A DNA stretch of 64,000 bases from Eubacterium barkeri (GTDB lineage: Bacteria > Bacillota > Clostridia > Eubacteriales > Eubacteriaceae). How positions within the stretch are numbered: position 1 is the first letter of the stretch; the number at the start of each line of letters is the position of its first letter. A program made the translations under genes and the position numbers. The notes under the pieces were generated by a model. The model searched no databases. It was not told the origin of the DNA and worked only from the letters and a program-made list of their open reading frames with translations. Location: positions 1 to 64,000 of the forward strand of contig NZ_FNOU01000013.1 in assembly GCF_900107125.1 (NCBI RefSeq). Direction: 5' to 3'. Below, one piece after another: positions 39,001 to 47,491 of the stretch.

Positions 39001-39031
39001 AGAGCCTTCGCTTGAATGCGGGGGCTTTTTG
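39001..39031 (+). terminator. Terminator of the paaK operon
   Basis: AGCC-tt-CGC and GCG-gg-GGCT form a two-part stem followed by TTTTT. Confidence 0.65.
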
Positions 39032-39055
39032 GCTATTTGTGAAGGGGGCGAAGTA

Positions 39056-39187
39056 TACACTCGTTCCGCTTCGCTGCACTCGTTCGCGGCTGCGCCGTGT
39101 GAAGATGAACCTGCCAAAGACCTTTTAAAAGCTTGCTTTTAACGGACTTTATCATGTTCATCTTCATACTTCTGTTAGCTTCCGCGC
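39056..39187. repeat. Structured intergenic repeat, copy A (long)
   Basis: CGTTCCGCTTCGCT at the left and CTTCTGTTAGCTTCCGCG then AAAAAA at the right match, in two parts, the short copy at 41954-41993. Between them lies a large inverted repeat, GAAGATGAAC (39101-39110) against GTTCATCTTC (39157-39166), with a nested perfect TTAAAAGC/GCTTTTAA. It is not coding. It looks like a family of short interspersed hairpin repeats. Confidence 0.55.
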
Positions 39188-39222
39188 AAAAAAGAAGACC
39201 ACGCATGATTGCGTGGCCTCTA
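39188..39222 (-). terminator. Terminator of rpsT
   Basis: Minus strand: CCACGC and GCGTGG with a 6-nt loop, then TCTTCTTTTTT. It lies 42 bp beyond the rpsT stop. Confidence 0.8.
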
Positions 39223-39263
39223 CCCTTGAGACACGGGTTTTCGTATGGGAAATAAACGAGAAG

Positions 39264-39530
39264 TTATACGGACATTTGGTTGAGCGCTTTTGCCAAAGAG
39301 CTTTTCTTACGGGATGCAGCGTTCTTATGGATGACTTTTTTGGTAACAGCCATATCCAGTTTCTTTGCTGCCAGGCGATAGGATTCCTCTGCCTGAGCTT
39401 TGTCTCCACCTGCAACTGCAGCATCAAAATTTTTGACGGCGGTTTTTAGGTTGGTGCGTACTGCTTTGTTCCGTAAGCGAGCCTTTTCATTGGTTTTCGC
39501 TCTTTTCATCGCTGATTTAATATTAGCCAT
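39264..39530 (-). CDS. rpsT: 30S ribosomal protein S20
   Basis: 88 aa, basic and helical: MANIKSAMKRAKTNEKARLR at the N-terminus, AVRTNLKTAVKNFDAAV, and the C-terminal VIHKNAASRKKSSLAKALN that binds 16S rRNA. The length is that of the family. GAGGTCATC precedes the ATG on the minus strand. Monocistronic with its own terminator. Confidence 0.97.
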   Translation of the reverse strand: MANIKSAMKRAKTNEKARLRNKAVRTNLKTAVKNFDAAVAGGDKAQAEESYRLAAKKLDMAVTKKVIHKNAASRKKSSLAKALNQMSV

Positions 39531-39694
39531 GATGACCTCCTCATTTATTTATAACATTAAAAGTATAGCATAGGAAAGATGCAGGTGCAAGTTGAATTTA
39601 AAAAGATTTCAATGGGGAATTTAAAAACCTTTCCTTGTGTTAACCTTAAGTTTATGTTAAAATTTATAACGTTGTGTGTCAAAGCACAGCACCA

Positions 39695-39778
39695 CTCTGG
39701 AGAGTCTCTTAAATGAGCGCCGAAGGTGTAATCCCCATTTTAGATGGGGCCTTATCTCTCAGGCAAACGGACAGAGCA
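39695..39778 (+). promoter_or_regulatory. Glycine riboswitch (single aptamer)
   Basis: CTCTGGAGAGTCTC, GAGCGCCGAAGGTGTAA, CCCCATTTTAGATGGGG, CTCAGGCAAACGGACAGAG: the glycine aptamer in order. Only one aptamer is seen. It stands 52 bp before the symporter start; no clear terminator lies in between, so control may be on translation. Confidence 0.92.
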
Positions 39779-39829
39779 ATTTATTTTGCGTTTGTTGGGC
39801 TCTCTTCTATTTTAAGAAGGAGGAACAAA

Positions 39830-41278
39830 ATGTTTCAAATCATCAACAATTTTCTATTGTGGTTCGACGACCTGGTCTGGGGCGTCCCACTCATTGTATT
39901 AATTCTTGCCGTCGGTATCTACCTGACCATCCGGTTAAAGGTATTACAGATTCGACATCTCCCCAAAGCATTAAAATTTATGATAAAAAATGAGGATGAA
40001 GGCAGTGGTGAAGTCAGTAGTTTTGGCGCCTTGTGCACCGCCCTTTCCGCAACCATTGGAACGGGAAACATCGTCGGTGTGGCCACAGCCATCGTGGCTG
40101 GTGGACCTGGGGCCCTATTCTGGATGTGGTTGGCTGCCTTTTTCGGTATGGCCACCAAGTATGCAGAAGGGGTGTTAGCCATTAAATACCGTACCATCGA
40201 TGACAACGGGCATGTCCTGGGGGGACCCTTCTACTACATTGAACGGGGAATGGGGCCAAAATGGCGTTGGATGGGAAAGATCTTTGCTTTCTTCGGCGCT
40301 GGTGTTGGGCTTTTGGGAATCGGAACCTTTACCCAGGTCAATGGGATTGCTTCGGCGGTCAATGGATTTTTCGATCCCAATAATGCATGGACCGTGAATC
40401 TTTTGGGCACCGATTATTCATGGACGGTTGTTATCACTGGTATTATCCTCACCCTGTGTGTGGGATTAGTGGTCATCGGCGGAATTAAGCGGATCGCCCG
40501 GGTCTCAGAAGTGATCGTTCCCTTTATGGCAGTGGCTTATATCCTCTGTTGTCTGGTTATCCTCATCGTTAATTTTTCACAGATTCCTGCCGCTTTCGCA
40601 GAAATCATTCAAAGCGCCTTTGGACTGCGGGCAGTCACTGGTGGTGCCATGGGAGCCATTATCGTCGCCATGCAAAAGGGAATCGCCCGGGGGATTTTCT
40701 CCAATGAGGCTGGCCTGGGGAGCGCACCCATTGCAGCGGCCGCAGCACAGACGAAAACCACTGTACGCCAGGGTCTGGTCTCCATGACCGGGACCTTCAT
40801 CGATACCATCATCATTTGTACCATGACCGGCTTAGCCATTGTCCTTACAGAATCCTGGAATATTGGTTTAGAGGGGGTGGCCGTTACGACCAACGCCTTT
40901 CAGCAGGGCTTGCCCTTCAATCCTTCCATCAGTGCCTTTTTACTGATGTTGTGTCTGGTGTTCTTTGCCTTTACGACGATTCTCGGGTGGAATTATTATG
41001 GTGAACGGTGCCTGGAATACTTATCCAACGGCCGGAAAAGTGCCGTTCAGGTTTATCGGTGGCTGTACATTTTGGCCATTTTTATCGGACCATTTATGAC
41101 CGTTCAGGCGGTTTGGACCATTGCTGATATTTTTAACGCGCTTATGGCACTTCCAAACCTCATTGCCCTCATGGCCCTTAGCGGTGTGGTAGTTTCTGAG
41201 ACGAAGAAATATTTTGAAGATCCGGCCAGTGCACTGATCCATTCCAAGGACATGGTGTACGCTGAAGAAGAATTATAA
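39830..41278 (+). CDS. Alanine/glycine:cation symporter (AGCS family)
   Basis: 482 aa, about 11 membrane segments. It imports alanine or glycine with sodium. Family motifs: GALCTALSATIGTGNIVGVA, GGPGALFWMWLAAFFGMATK, GGPFYYIERGMG, FSNEAGLGSAPIAAAAAQT and FTTILGWNYYGERC. The start at 39830 has AAGGAGGAAC upstream; the longer frame from 39713 would run through the riboswitch. The glycine riboswitch in the leader points to glycine as substrate. Monocistronic. Confidence 0.95.
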   Translation: MFQIINNFLLWFDDLVWGVPLIVLILAVGIYLTIRLKVLQIRHLPKALKFMIKNEDEGSGEVSSFGALCTALSATIGTGNIVGVATAIVAGGPGALFWMWLAAFFGMATKYAEGVLAIKYRTIDDNGHVLGGPFYYIERGMGPKWRWMGKIFAFFGAGVGLLGIGTFTQVNGIASAVNGFFDPNNAWTVNLLGTDYSWTVVITGIILTLCVGLVVIGGIKRIARVSEVIVPFMAVAYILCCLVILIVNFSQIPAAFAEIIQSAFGLRAVTGGAMGAIIVAMQKGIARGIFSNEAGLGSAPIAAAAAQTKTTVRQGLVSMTGTFIDTIIICTMTGLAIVLTESWNIGLEGVAVTTNAFQQGLPFNPSISAFLLMLCLVFFAFTTILGWNYYGERCLEYLSNGRKSAVQVYRWLYILAIFIGPFMTVQAVWTIADIFNALMALPNLIALMALSGVVVSETKKYFEDPASALIHSKDMVYAEEEL

Positions 41279-41285
41279 ATAGAGA

Positions 41286-41324
41286 TTAAAAAAACCGCTG
41301 CCCATTATTGGGGAGCGGTTTTTA
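41286..41324. terminator. Bidirectional terminator between symporter and RibU-like gene
   Basis: AAAACCGCT and AGCGGTTTTT with an inner CCC/GGG stem. It serves both convergent genes. Confidence 0.82.
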
Positions 41325-41328
41325 CATT

Positions 41329-41910
41329 TTACGCTTCAGTCTTAGCGACCGTTGATTTTTCCTGGATCTCCATCCCCAAAACCTTGGAAACAGATTTGTA
41401 GACGAAGAAAGTGATGACGGCATTGGCTCCGGCTTTAATGAGATTGAAGGGGAGAATGACGGGGAGAATCATAGCCAGGACAGCATCCCTGGGGGTTCCC
41501 ATAAAGATAGGGGTCATTACAATATTCCAGAGGACCATGGTGACGGTCATGGTAAGGGCACCGGCCACCAGGGCAATAACGGCACCTTTACGGGTACGAT
41601 TCCGTTTATAAATATTCCCTGCAACCAGTACAAAGCTTCCGGTGGCAAAGAAGTGCATCAGGATACCAATGATACCGCTGGCAGAGCTAACGGTAACACC
41701 CTGGAGCACACAGGCCACTGCGGTAATGATCAGTCCACCGACAGGACCGAACATGAACGTCCCGATGAGAATGGGGATATCGGCCGGATCATATTCTAAA
41801 AATGGGGCAGCCGGGAAAATTGGAAAATGGATCAGATAGACTAAAAGCACCGACATAGCCGCTAATACGGCCATCTGAACCAAAAAACGCGTTTTGTTAC
41901 TACTTTTCAT
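41329..41910 (-). CDS. ribU: ECF transporter substrate-binding subunit, riboflavin type
   Basis: 193 aa, six membrane helices. It is the S component that binds riboflavin and docks with a shared ECF energising module. The features are TRFLVQMAVLAAMSVLLVYL, FLEYDPADIPILIGTFMFGP (the riboflavin-binding loop of RibU), GGLIITAVACVLQG and LPFNLIKAGANAVITF. The start at 41910 has AAGGAGG upstream. An FMN riboswitch with a terminator precedes it on the same strand, which supports the substrate. The ECF ATPases are not in this window. Confidence 0.92.
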   Translation of the reverse strand: MKSSNKTRFLVQMAVLAAMSVLLVYLIHFPIFPAAPFLEYDPADIPILIGTFMFGPVGGLIITAVACVLQGVTVSSASGIIGILMHFFATGSFVLVAGNIYKRNRTRKGAVIALVAGALTMTVTMVLWNIVMTPIFMGTPRDAVLAMILPVILPFNLIKAGANAVITFFVYKSVSKVLGMEIQEKSTVAKTEA

Positions 41911-41953
41911 GAGGAACCTCCTTGTGTCTGTTTGATTTTTCAGGTCAAATATC

Positions 41954-41993
41954 ATTCGTTCCGCTTCGCTTCTGCTAGCTTATGCGTAAAAAA
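41954..41993. repeat. Structured intergenic repeat, copy B (short)
   Basis: CGTTCCGCTTCGCTTCTGCT, then AGCTTATGCG and an A-run. It matches both ends of the repeat at 39056-39187 but lacks the 100-bp hairpin insert. It lies between ribU and its riboswitch terminator. Confidence 0.5.
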
Positions 41994-42023
41994 ATCCCTG
42001 GGGCACAGGTGCTCCAGGGATGA
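41988..42023 (-). terminator. FMN-riboswitch terminator
   Basis: Minus strand: ATCCCTGG... the stem is CCCTGGAGCAC/GTGCCCCAGGG followed by ATTTTTTT. Confidence 0.82.
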
Positions 42024-42040
42024 TTCTTCTTGATGATTCT

Positions 42041-42161
42041 GGTTTCTTTCATCCGGACTATACCGTTGGTTTCGGATTCACACCGAATCAACCCGTGGGG
42101 TTCGTAGACTTATCGTAAAAACGCATCACTACCAGTGGGGAATTACACCCCGCCCTGAAAC
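42041..42161 (-). promoter_or_regulatory. FMN riboswitch (RFN element)
   Basis: Minus strand shows CAGGGCGGGGTGTAATTCCC, CCACTGGTAGT, AGTCTACGAACCC, GATTCGGTGTGAATCCGAA, CCAACGGTATAGTCCGGATG: the RFN element in canonical order. It controls the RibU-like gene. Confidence 0.96.
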
Positions 42162-42213
42162 AGACATATTTATTTGTCTATATTGTAAGGCTGATTAAAC
42201 CAATTGTCAATAC

Positions 42214-42930
42214 TTAAATGAGCTTTTTGCGGAGATAGGCATTGTAACTGTCAATGATATCCGAACGCCGGGCATGGCCAATTTCGGCATGATAACCATG
42301 GGACAGCAGAAAAGTACAGCCTTCATAACCAATGACCATCGCCAAATTGACCAGGTAACTTTTATGGGTTCGTACAAAAGAATAGGGCGACAATTGTTCT
42401 TCAAGCTGCCCGATTTTCATATTGACAGGATAACTGCCTGCCGTTGTGTGAATAAAAACCTTGCGCAGTTTGGATTCCACATAGATAATTGAAGAAACCG
42501 ACAGGAGTATATGTTTTCCCTGGCTGATGACTTCGATATCCTGATGATCGGCTTTATAAGTATCCAGGGCTCGCTTAGTAACCGCATCGATTTTCTCAGG
42601 ATCCAGGGGTTTTAACAGATAATGGAGAATGCTGTAGTCCAGTGCTGAGAAAACATAGCTTTCATAAGAGGATACGAAGATGACGATACAGGAAGAACCT
42701 GACTGCCGTAATTTTTTGACGACGGACAGCCCGGTATGGCCTGGCATTTCAATATCAATGTAGAGAATATCGATATCTTCCTGGTTTTGGGTATACCAAA
42801 CCAGGAGATCATTACCTGATGAAAAATCTAATAAATGATGATTGGGGTAAAGGGTATCAAGCAGCGGAAGAATCCGGGATTTTAGCGTTGCAATAATGTT
42901 CGCATCATCATCACAAATAACAATATTCAT
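42214..42930 (-). CDS. LytTR-family response regulator, orphan
   Basis: 238 aa. Receiver domain, 1-120: VICDDDANI acidic pocket, the phospho-acceptor Asp in ILYIDIEMPGHTGL, SSYESY switch, LLKPLD lysine. The LytTR DNA-binding domain, about 140-238, has GKHILLSVSSIIYVES, FVRTHKSYLVN and the family end. It resembles AgrA/VirR-type regulators. GGAGAG precedes the ATG. No histidine kinase gene is adjacent, so its sensor must be elsewhere. Known relatives control secreted peptides, autolysins or bacteriocins; the targets here are unknown. Confidence 0.9.
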   Translation of the reverse strand: MNIVICDDDANIIATLKSRILPLLDTLYPNHHLLDFSSGNDLLVWYTQNQEDIDILYIDIEMPGHTGLSVVKKLRQSGSSCIVIFVSSYESYVFSALDYSILHYLLKPLDPEKIDAVTKRALDTYKADHQDIEVISQGKHILLSVSSIIYVESKLRKVFIHTTAGSYPVNMKIGQLEEQLSPYSFVRTHKSYLVNLAMVIGYEGCTFLLSHGYHAEIGHARRSDIIDSYNAYLRKKLI

Positions 42931-43063
42931 AGCGCTCTCCTTTAATTTTGCTTTAGATATCTATTCTACCACAAAATCCTTCATTCGATGAAGAGCTTTA
43001 TCAATCCAGACTAAAGTTTTAGGAGTATAATAGTACAAACAACAAAGAAGGTGGGGTGATCCT

Positions 43064-43822
43064 ATGAAGTTGGTGCTGGTACGTCATGGGCAAAGTATTT
43101 GGAATAAGGAAAATCTCTTTACTGGATGGACAGATGTGGATTTGACAGAAGAGGGATGGCAGGAGGCAACCCAAGCGGGGGCGCTGTTGAGAAATGAAGG
43201 CCTTGATTTTGATTGCTGCTATACCTCATACCTAAAACGAGCGGTCCATACCCTGGATGGGATCCTGACCGAGCTTGATCGGGTATGGCTTCCGGTAGAA
43301 AAGGCCTGGGAGCTTAACGAACGTCACTACGGAGCCCTCCAGGGTCTGAATAAAGCAGAAACAGCCCAGATTTATGGGGAAGATCAAGTTAAAATTTGGC
43401 GCCGTTCCTACGATGTAAAGCCGCCGCTTCTGGATGTTGACGATGTGCGCTGCCCTCGGATCCAGGAGCAATACCGGAATGTGCAAAGTATTGATCTACC
43501 CCTTGGGGAGAGCCTGGAGGACACCATCGCCCGGGTCGTTCCCTATTATTGCGATGTGATCCTTCCCAGGATGCAGGATGGAGAGCGGATTATTATTGTA
43601 GCCCATGGCAATTCGCTGCGGGCACTGGTTAAATATTTAGATAAAATGAGTCCGGAAGAAATTGTCGGGGTGAATATCCCCACAGGCATTCCCTTGGTTT
43701 ACGATTTGAGTGCGGATGGGGAGGTTTTGAAGAAAGGCTATTTGGGAGATCCCAAGACATTAAAAGCAAAGATGGAGCAGGTAGCCGCCCAGGGGAAGGT
43801 TGACCCCCAAAATAAAGGTTGA
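43064..43822 (+). CDS. gpmA: 2,3-bisphosphoglycerate-dependent phosphoglycerate mutase
   Basis: 252 aa. It interconverts 3- and 2-phosphoglycerate in glycolysis. The phospho-histidine motif [20 protein letters not shown] begins at residue 3; the catalytic [12 protein letters not shown], the [18 protein letters not shown] loop, and [15 protein letters not shown] with the second His follow. The length is as in the dPGM family. AAGGTGG precedes the ATG. Monocistronic. Confidence 0.96.
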   Translation: MKLVLVRHGQSIWNKENLFTGWTDVDLTEEGWQEATQAGALLRNEGLDFDCCYTSYLKRAVHTLDGILTELDRVWLPVEKAWELNERHYGALQGLNKAETAQIYGEDQVKIWRRSYDVKPPLLDVDDVRCPRIQEQYRNVQSIDLPLGESLEDTIARVVPYYCDVILPRMQDGERIIIVAHGNSLRALVKYLDKMSPEEIVGVNIPTGIPLVYDLSADGEVLKKGYLGDPKTLKAKMEQVAAQGKVDPQNKG

Positions 43823-43855
43823 TTTTAAAAGATAGAGATAAATTTTCTAAAAGAT

Positions 43856-43997
43856 TGACAAAGGGTGCTATCTATGAGACAATAAAAAAACATGTGGAGT
43901 GCGAATTCGAGAGCCTTCACTGGTTATGACGGTTTCGGTCCGGGAAAAGACAGTTAAATAGAAATTAAGAAGAACACTGTCGAGTGTTCTTTTTTAA
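43856..43997 (+). ncRNA. Candidate small transcript with its own terminator
   Basis: TTGACA (43856-43861), a 17-nt spacer and GACAAT (43879-43884) would start RNA near 43891. A perfect terminator AAGAACACT-gtcg-AGTGTTCTT plus TTTTT ends it (43971-43997). The RNA would be about 105 nt. A 21-codon frame starting MWSANSR lies inside but has no RBS. It may equally be an attenuator for pyrH, though the pyrH start has its own promoter-like TATAAT at 44046. No known RNA family was recognised. Confidence 0.4.
43971..43997 (+). terminator. Intrinsic terminator
   Basis: AAGAACACT and AGTGTTCTT are perfectly complementary with a 4-nt loop, followed by a T-run. Confidence 0.85.
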
Positions 43998-44074
43998 TGC
44001 GCCGGCAGTACCGATTCTCGCCTTGATAAAAGTCCCCTTCTGGGGTATAATGTTTTCAATACGGAGGACGTTAA

Positions 44075-44785
44075 ATGGAAGCTAAGTATAAACGAGTAGT
44101 GATAAAATTAAGCGGAGAAGCTTTAGCGGGAGAAAAGGGATTTGGCATCGATCCCCCAACGGTCAAGGAGATCTGCTCTTCCATTAAAGAGGTTTTTGAG
44201 CAGGATGTGGAAATCGCCATTGTGGTCGGCGGGGGCAACTTCTGGCGAGGACGTTTAGGCGAGGGAATGGATAAAGCGTCAGCCGATTACATGGGGATGC
44301 TGTGTACCGTCATCAATGCCCTGGCACTCCAGGATTTCTTAGAACAAATGGGTGTTCCGGTCCGGGTGCAGACCGCCATTGAAATGAAGGAAGTGGCAGA
44401 ACCGTATATTAAGCGGAAGGCCATGCGCCACTTAGAAAAGCGCCGGGTGGTTATTTTCGCTGCGGGGACGGGGAACCCCTTCTTTACCACGGATACCACA
44501 GCAAGCTTGCGGGCCGCAGAAATTGATGCGGATATCATCCTTTTGGCAAAGAATGTAGATGCCGTGTATGATTCAGATCCGGTGATCAATCCGGATGCTA
44601 AGAAGTATGACCGTCTGGACTATATTACGGTCATTAACGAGGGACTAAAGGTGATGGACACCACGGCCATTACGCTCTGTATGGATAATTCAATTCCGAT
44701 TTTGGTATTTGGACTGGACGACCCGGACAATATTATGCGGGCCGTACGGGGTGAAACCATCGGAACGATCATAGAAGATAAATAG
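44075..44785 (+). CDS. pyrH: UMP kinase
   Basis: 236 aa. It phosphorylates UMP to UDP. Amino-acid-kinase fold: [20 protein letters not shown] at the N-terminus, [29 protein letters not shown], the [19 protein letters not shown] motif and the C-terminal [15 protein letters not shown]. The length is typical. GGAGG precedes the ATG and a TATAAT at 44046-44051 lies upstream. It is followed 13 bp later by frr. rpsB and tsf, which usually precede it, are not here. Confidence 0.97.
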   Translation: MEAKYKRVVIKLSGEALAGEKGFGIDPPTVKEICSSIKEVFEQDVEIAIVVGGGNFWRGRLGEGMDKASADYMGMLCTVINALALQDFLEQMGVPVRVQTAIEMKEVAEPYIKRKAMRHLEKRRVVIFAAGTGNPFFTTDTTASLRAAEIDADIILLAKNVDAVYDSDPVINPDAKKYDRLDYITVINEGLKVMDTTAITLCMDNSIPILVFGLDDPDNIMRAVRGETIGTIIEDK

Positions 44786-44798
44786 AGGAGGCGCAGTT

Positions 44799-45356
44799 AT
44801 GTTAAACGAAATTCAAGCAAAATCCCAGGACAAGATGGATAAGGCCATCAACAACCTTAACGAGAGCCTTGCAGGGCTTCGGGCTGGTCGGGCTAATGCC
44901 CATATTTTGGATAAGGTGACCGTCGATTATTATGGAACGCCCACCGCTGTCAACCAAATGGCGAATATCAGTATTCCGGAACCCCGGATGATTGTCATCC
45001 AGCCCTATGATGCTTCCATCATGGCGGCCATTGAAAAAGCCATTATCGCATCGGACCTGGGATTCAATCCATCCAACGATGGAAAGATCATCCGTCTGCT
45101 TGTACCCCAGCTCACAGAGGAACGTCGAAAAGAACTGGTCAAACTCACTAAAAAATATGGTGAGGAATGCAAAGTGGCCATGCGTAATATCAGACGGAAG
45201 GCTGTACAGGAATTAAAGGATGCAGAAAAAGCTGGTGATATCAGTGAGGATGAACTGCATCAGGGCGAAAAGGAAATCCAAAAGCTGACAGATGATGAAA
45301 TCAAGCATATTGATGCCATCTTAAAGGATAAGGAACAGGAAATCCTGGCTGTATAG
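44799..45356 (+). CDS. frr: Ribosome recycling factor
   Basis: 185 aa. It splits post-termination ribosomes together with EF-G. The three-helix bundle and middle domain show [40 protein letters not shown], and C-terminal [20 protein letters not shown]. The length is exactly that of the family. GGAGG precedes the ATG. A 9-bp hairpin with a GCAA loop follows the gene before rimP. Confidence 0.98.
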   Translation: MLNEIQAKSQDKMDKAINNLNESLAGLRAGRANAHILDKVTVDYYGTPTAVNQMANISIPEPRMIVIQPYDASIMAAIEKAIIASDLGFNPSNDGKIIRLLVPQLTEERRKELVKLTKKYGEECKVAMRNIRRKAVQELKDAEKAGDISEDELHQGEKEIQKLTDDEIKHIDAILKDKEQEILAV

Positions 45357-45382
45357 CCGCATGAGTATATACCGGATCGCGT

Positions 45383-45404
45383 GAGAGTGGGGCAACCCAC
45401 TCTC
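45383..45404 (+). terminator. Hairpin between frr and rimP
   Basis: GAGAGTGGG and CCCACTCTC form a perfect 9-bp stem closed by the stable GCAA loop. The T-run after it is interrupted (ATATGCTTTT), so it is a weak terminator or an attenuator. Confidence 0.6.
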
Positions 45405-45436
45405 ATATGCTTTTATTGGAAAGAAGGAGGATGGTC

Positions 45437-45901
45437 GTGGCAAAACAGTCAAAAAAAGACTATCTGTATGAATTGTTGGAGCCCGTGGTGGTCGGTCTTG
45501 ATTACCGATGCGTCGATGTGGAATTTGAAAAGGTCGGAAAGGATTTTATCCTGACCGTATATATCGATACCCCAGGTGGCGTTGGACTGGATGATTGTGA
45601 AAAGGTCAGCCGGGTGGTCAGCGATTATTTAGATGAGGTGGACCCCATCGAGCAAAGCTATTTGCTGGAGGTTTCTTCACCGGGGCTGGACCGCCCCTTT
45701 AAACGGCTTGGCGATTATGAAGCCGCTGTTGGAACAGCCGTCGATGTTCGACTATTCGCCCCTGTGGAGGGAAGTCGGGAATGGACCGGGATTCTAAAAT
45801 CGGTGAGCGAATCAGCGATTCAGATAGAAACATCAGAGGAGACGGTACTGGAAATTGGGTATAAGGCCATTTCTAAAGCTAGCCCTCATATCGAATTTTA
45901 G
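45437..45901 (+). CDS. rimP: Ribosome maturation factor RimP
   Basis: 154 aa. It helps 30S subunit maturation. Typical features: YELLEPVVVGLDYRCVDVEF, FILTVYIDTPGGVGLDDCEK, and LLEVSSPGLDRPFKRLGDYE. The GTG at 45437 was chosen because the Shine-Dalgarno GAAGGAGG ends 6 nt before it; the in-frame ATG at 45431 touches the Shine-Dalgarno and is unlikely. First gene of the nusA-infB operon. Confidence 0.93.
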   Translation: MAKQSKKDYLYELLEPVVVGLDYRCVDVEFEKVGKDFILTVYIDTPGGVGLDDCEKVSRVVSDYLDEVDPIEQSYLLEVSSPGLDRPFKRLGDYEAAVGTAVDVRLFAPVEGSREWTGILKSVSESAIQIETSEETVLEIGYKAISKASPHIEF

Positions 45902-45913
45902 GAAGGCGAAGGT

Positions 45914-47137
45914 ATGAACGCAGAATTTATCATGGCATTGGATGCCCTTCAGGAAGAGAAGAATATCGACAAACAGGAGTTGATTGAGGCCATTGAACAA
46001 TCCATTGAATCGGCCTATAAAAAGAATTACGGGACAGCCCAGGATGTGGATGTCATCCTCAACCAGGACACCGGTGAAATCAAGGTCTTTGCCAATTGGA
46101 ACGTTGTCGATAATATTGATAATGAAGATACTGAAATGCTGTTGGAGGATGCCCAGGAATATGATCCGGATGCCCAGATTGGGACCATCTGCCGGGTGGA
46201 GGTTGCACCAAAGGATTTTGGCCGTATAGCCGCGCAAAACGCCAAACAGCTCATCTTCCAGAAGATTAAAGAAGCAGAAAGAAACATCATTTATAATGAA
46301 TTCTTAGAAAAGCAGGATGAGGTGGTCTCCGGTATCGTCACCCGGGTGGATCATAACCTGGCCTATGTGGATGTCGGAATCGGGGAAGCGGTTTTGATGC
46401 CATCGGAGCAGGTTCCCGGGGAGGTCTATCGCCAGAACCAGCGCCTAAAAGTCTATATGCTCATGGTGAAAAAAACCACCAAGGGCCCCCAGGTCAATGT
46501 ATCCCGGACCCATCCGGGGCTGGTCAAACGCCTCTTTGAAGATGAAGTGCCAGAAATTTACGATGGTGTTGTAGATATTGTTGGCATTGCCCGGGAAGCA
46601 GGATCCAGAACAAAGATCGCCATGAAGGCCAATGATAGCGCTGTGGACCCAGTGGGGGCCTGCGTGGGCCATAAGGGCGTTCGGGTGCAGAATATCATCA
46701 CTGAGCTGGGTGGCGAAAAAATCGATGTCATCAAATACAGTGATAATATTCAGGAATACATTGCCAATGCCCTTAGCCCGGCCAAGGTGGTTGAAATCCT
46801 GCCCAAGCAATCAGAAAAAATGGCGCTGGCCATCGTGGATGATTTTCAATTTTCCCTGGCCATCGGAAAAGAAGGTCAGAATGTTCGATTAGCAGCTAAA
46901 CTAACGGGCTGGAAGATTGATATCAAAAGTGCCTCGGATTTCGAAAGGATGCTGGAAGCGGATCCGGATTTGCGCAGCAAGTATTTGATTGAAGAGGACA
47001 GAGATGCTTTTATGGAAGATCTAAAGGGCAGTCTTGACGACGTTTTGGAAATTACCATAGAAGAGGATACGCCCGACGATTTTGAAGGGACGGAAGAAAC
47101 CTTAGCGCTGGGTGAAGATACCCTGGATATTTTTTAA
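45914..47137 (+). CDS. nusA: Transcription termination/antitermination factor NusA
   Basis: 407 aa. It binds RNA polymerase and modulates pausing, termination and antitermination. N-terminal domain 1-125 (ALDALQEEKNIDKQELIEAI), S1 domain about 135-200 (VSGIVTRVDHNLAYVDVGI), KH1 (VSRTHPGLVKRLFEDEVPEI) and KH2 (ALAIVDDFQFSLAIGKEGQN, VRLAAKLTGWKIDI). An acidic tail follows KH2, longer than the minimal Bacillus form. AGGAAGG precedes the ATG. Confidence 0.97.
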   Translation: MNAEFIMALDALQEEKNIDKQELIEAIEQSIESAYKKNYGTAQDVDVILNQDTGEIKVFANWNVVDNIDNEDTEMLLEDAQEYDPDAQIGTICRVEVAPKDFGRIAAQNAKQLIFQKIKEAERNIIYNEFLEKQDEVVSGIVTRVDHNLAYVDVGIGEAVLMPSEQVPGEVYRQNQRLKVYMLMVKKTTKGPQVNVSRTHPGLVKRLFEDEVPEIYDGVVDIVGIAREAGSRTKIAMKANDSAVDPVGACVGHKGVRVQNIITELGGEKIDVIKYSDNIQEYIANALSPAKVVEILPKQSEKMALAIVDDFQFSLAIGKEGQNVRLAAKLTGWKIDIKSASDFERMLEADPDLRSKYLIEEDRDAFMEDLKGSLDDVLEITIEEDTPDDFEGTEETLALGEDTLDIF

Positions 47138-47157
47138 TCCATCCAGCAGGAGCAATT

Positions 47158-47427
47158 ATGAAAAAAATACCAATGCGGATGTGTGTCATCTGCCGGGAGA
47201 AAAAAAACAAGTCTGAATTGATTCGAATCGTCAATAATGCGGAGGACGGCGTTTGTGTGGATGCTTCGGGGAAAATGAATGGTCGGGGTGCCTATGTTTG
47301 CACTGATGTGGCCTGTATTGAAAGCCCCAAAGCCAGGAAAGCACTGTGTGCTGCTCTAAAAACCGAGATAAGTGATGATGTCTTCGAATCAATCCGGCAT
47401 AAAATACAAAAAGGCCCCGTGCGTTAG
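47158..47427 (+). CDS. ylxR: YlxR/RnpM family RNA-binding protein
   Basis: 89 aa. The family signature [20 protein letters not shown] begins at residue 5 and GRGAYVC follows. Known: YlxR (RnpM) binds RNase P RNA and modulates it. AGGAG precedes the ATG. It lies between nusA and infB as usual, but the L7Ae-like ylxQ gene that normally follows is absent here: 64 bp separate its stop from the infB start. Confidence 0.93.
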   Translation: MKKIPMRMCVICREKKNKSELIRIVNNAEDGVCVDASGKMNGRGAYVCTDVACIESPKARKALCAALKTEISDDVFESIRHKIQKGPVR

Positions 47428-47491
47428 CAGCAGGAGGCCGTCGGTTATAGGTGCCGTGAAACCTAAATTATGCATATATAGGAGGGATTTT

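Noticed and set aside
39213-39449. 78-codon plus-strand frame over rpsT
   Set aside because: It is the antisense shadow of ribosomal protein S20.
43886-43960. Leader peptide MWSANSR of 21 codons before pyrH
   Set aside because: No RBS, no run of regulatory codons; kept only as part of a candidate RNA.
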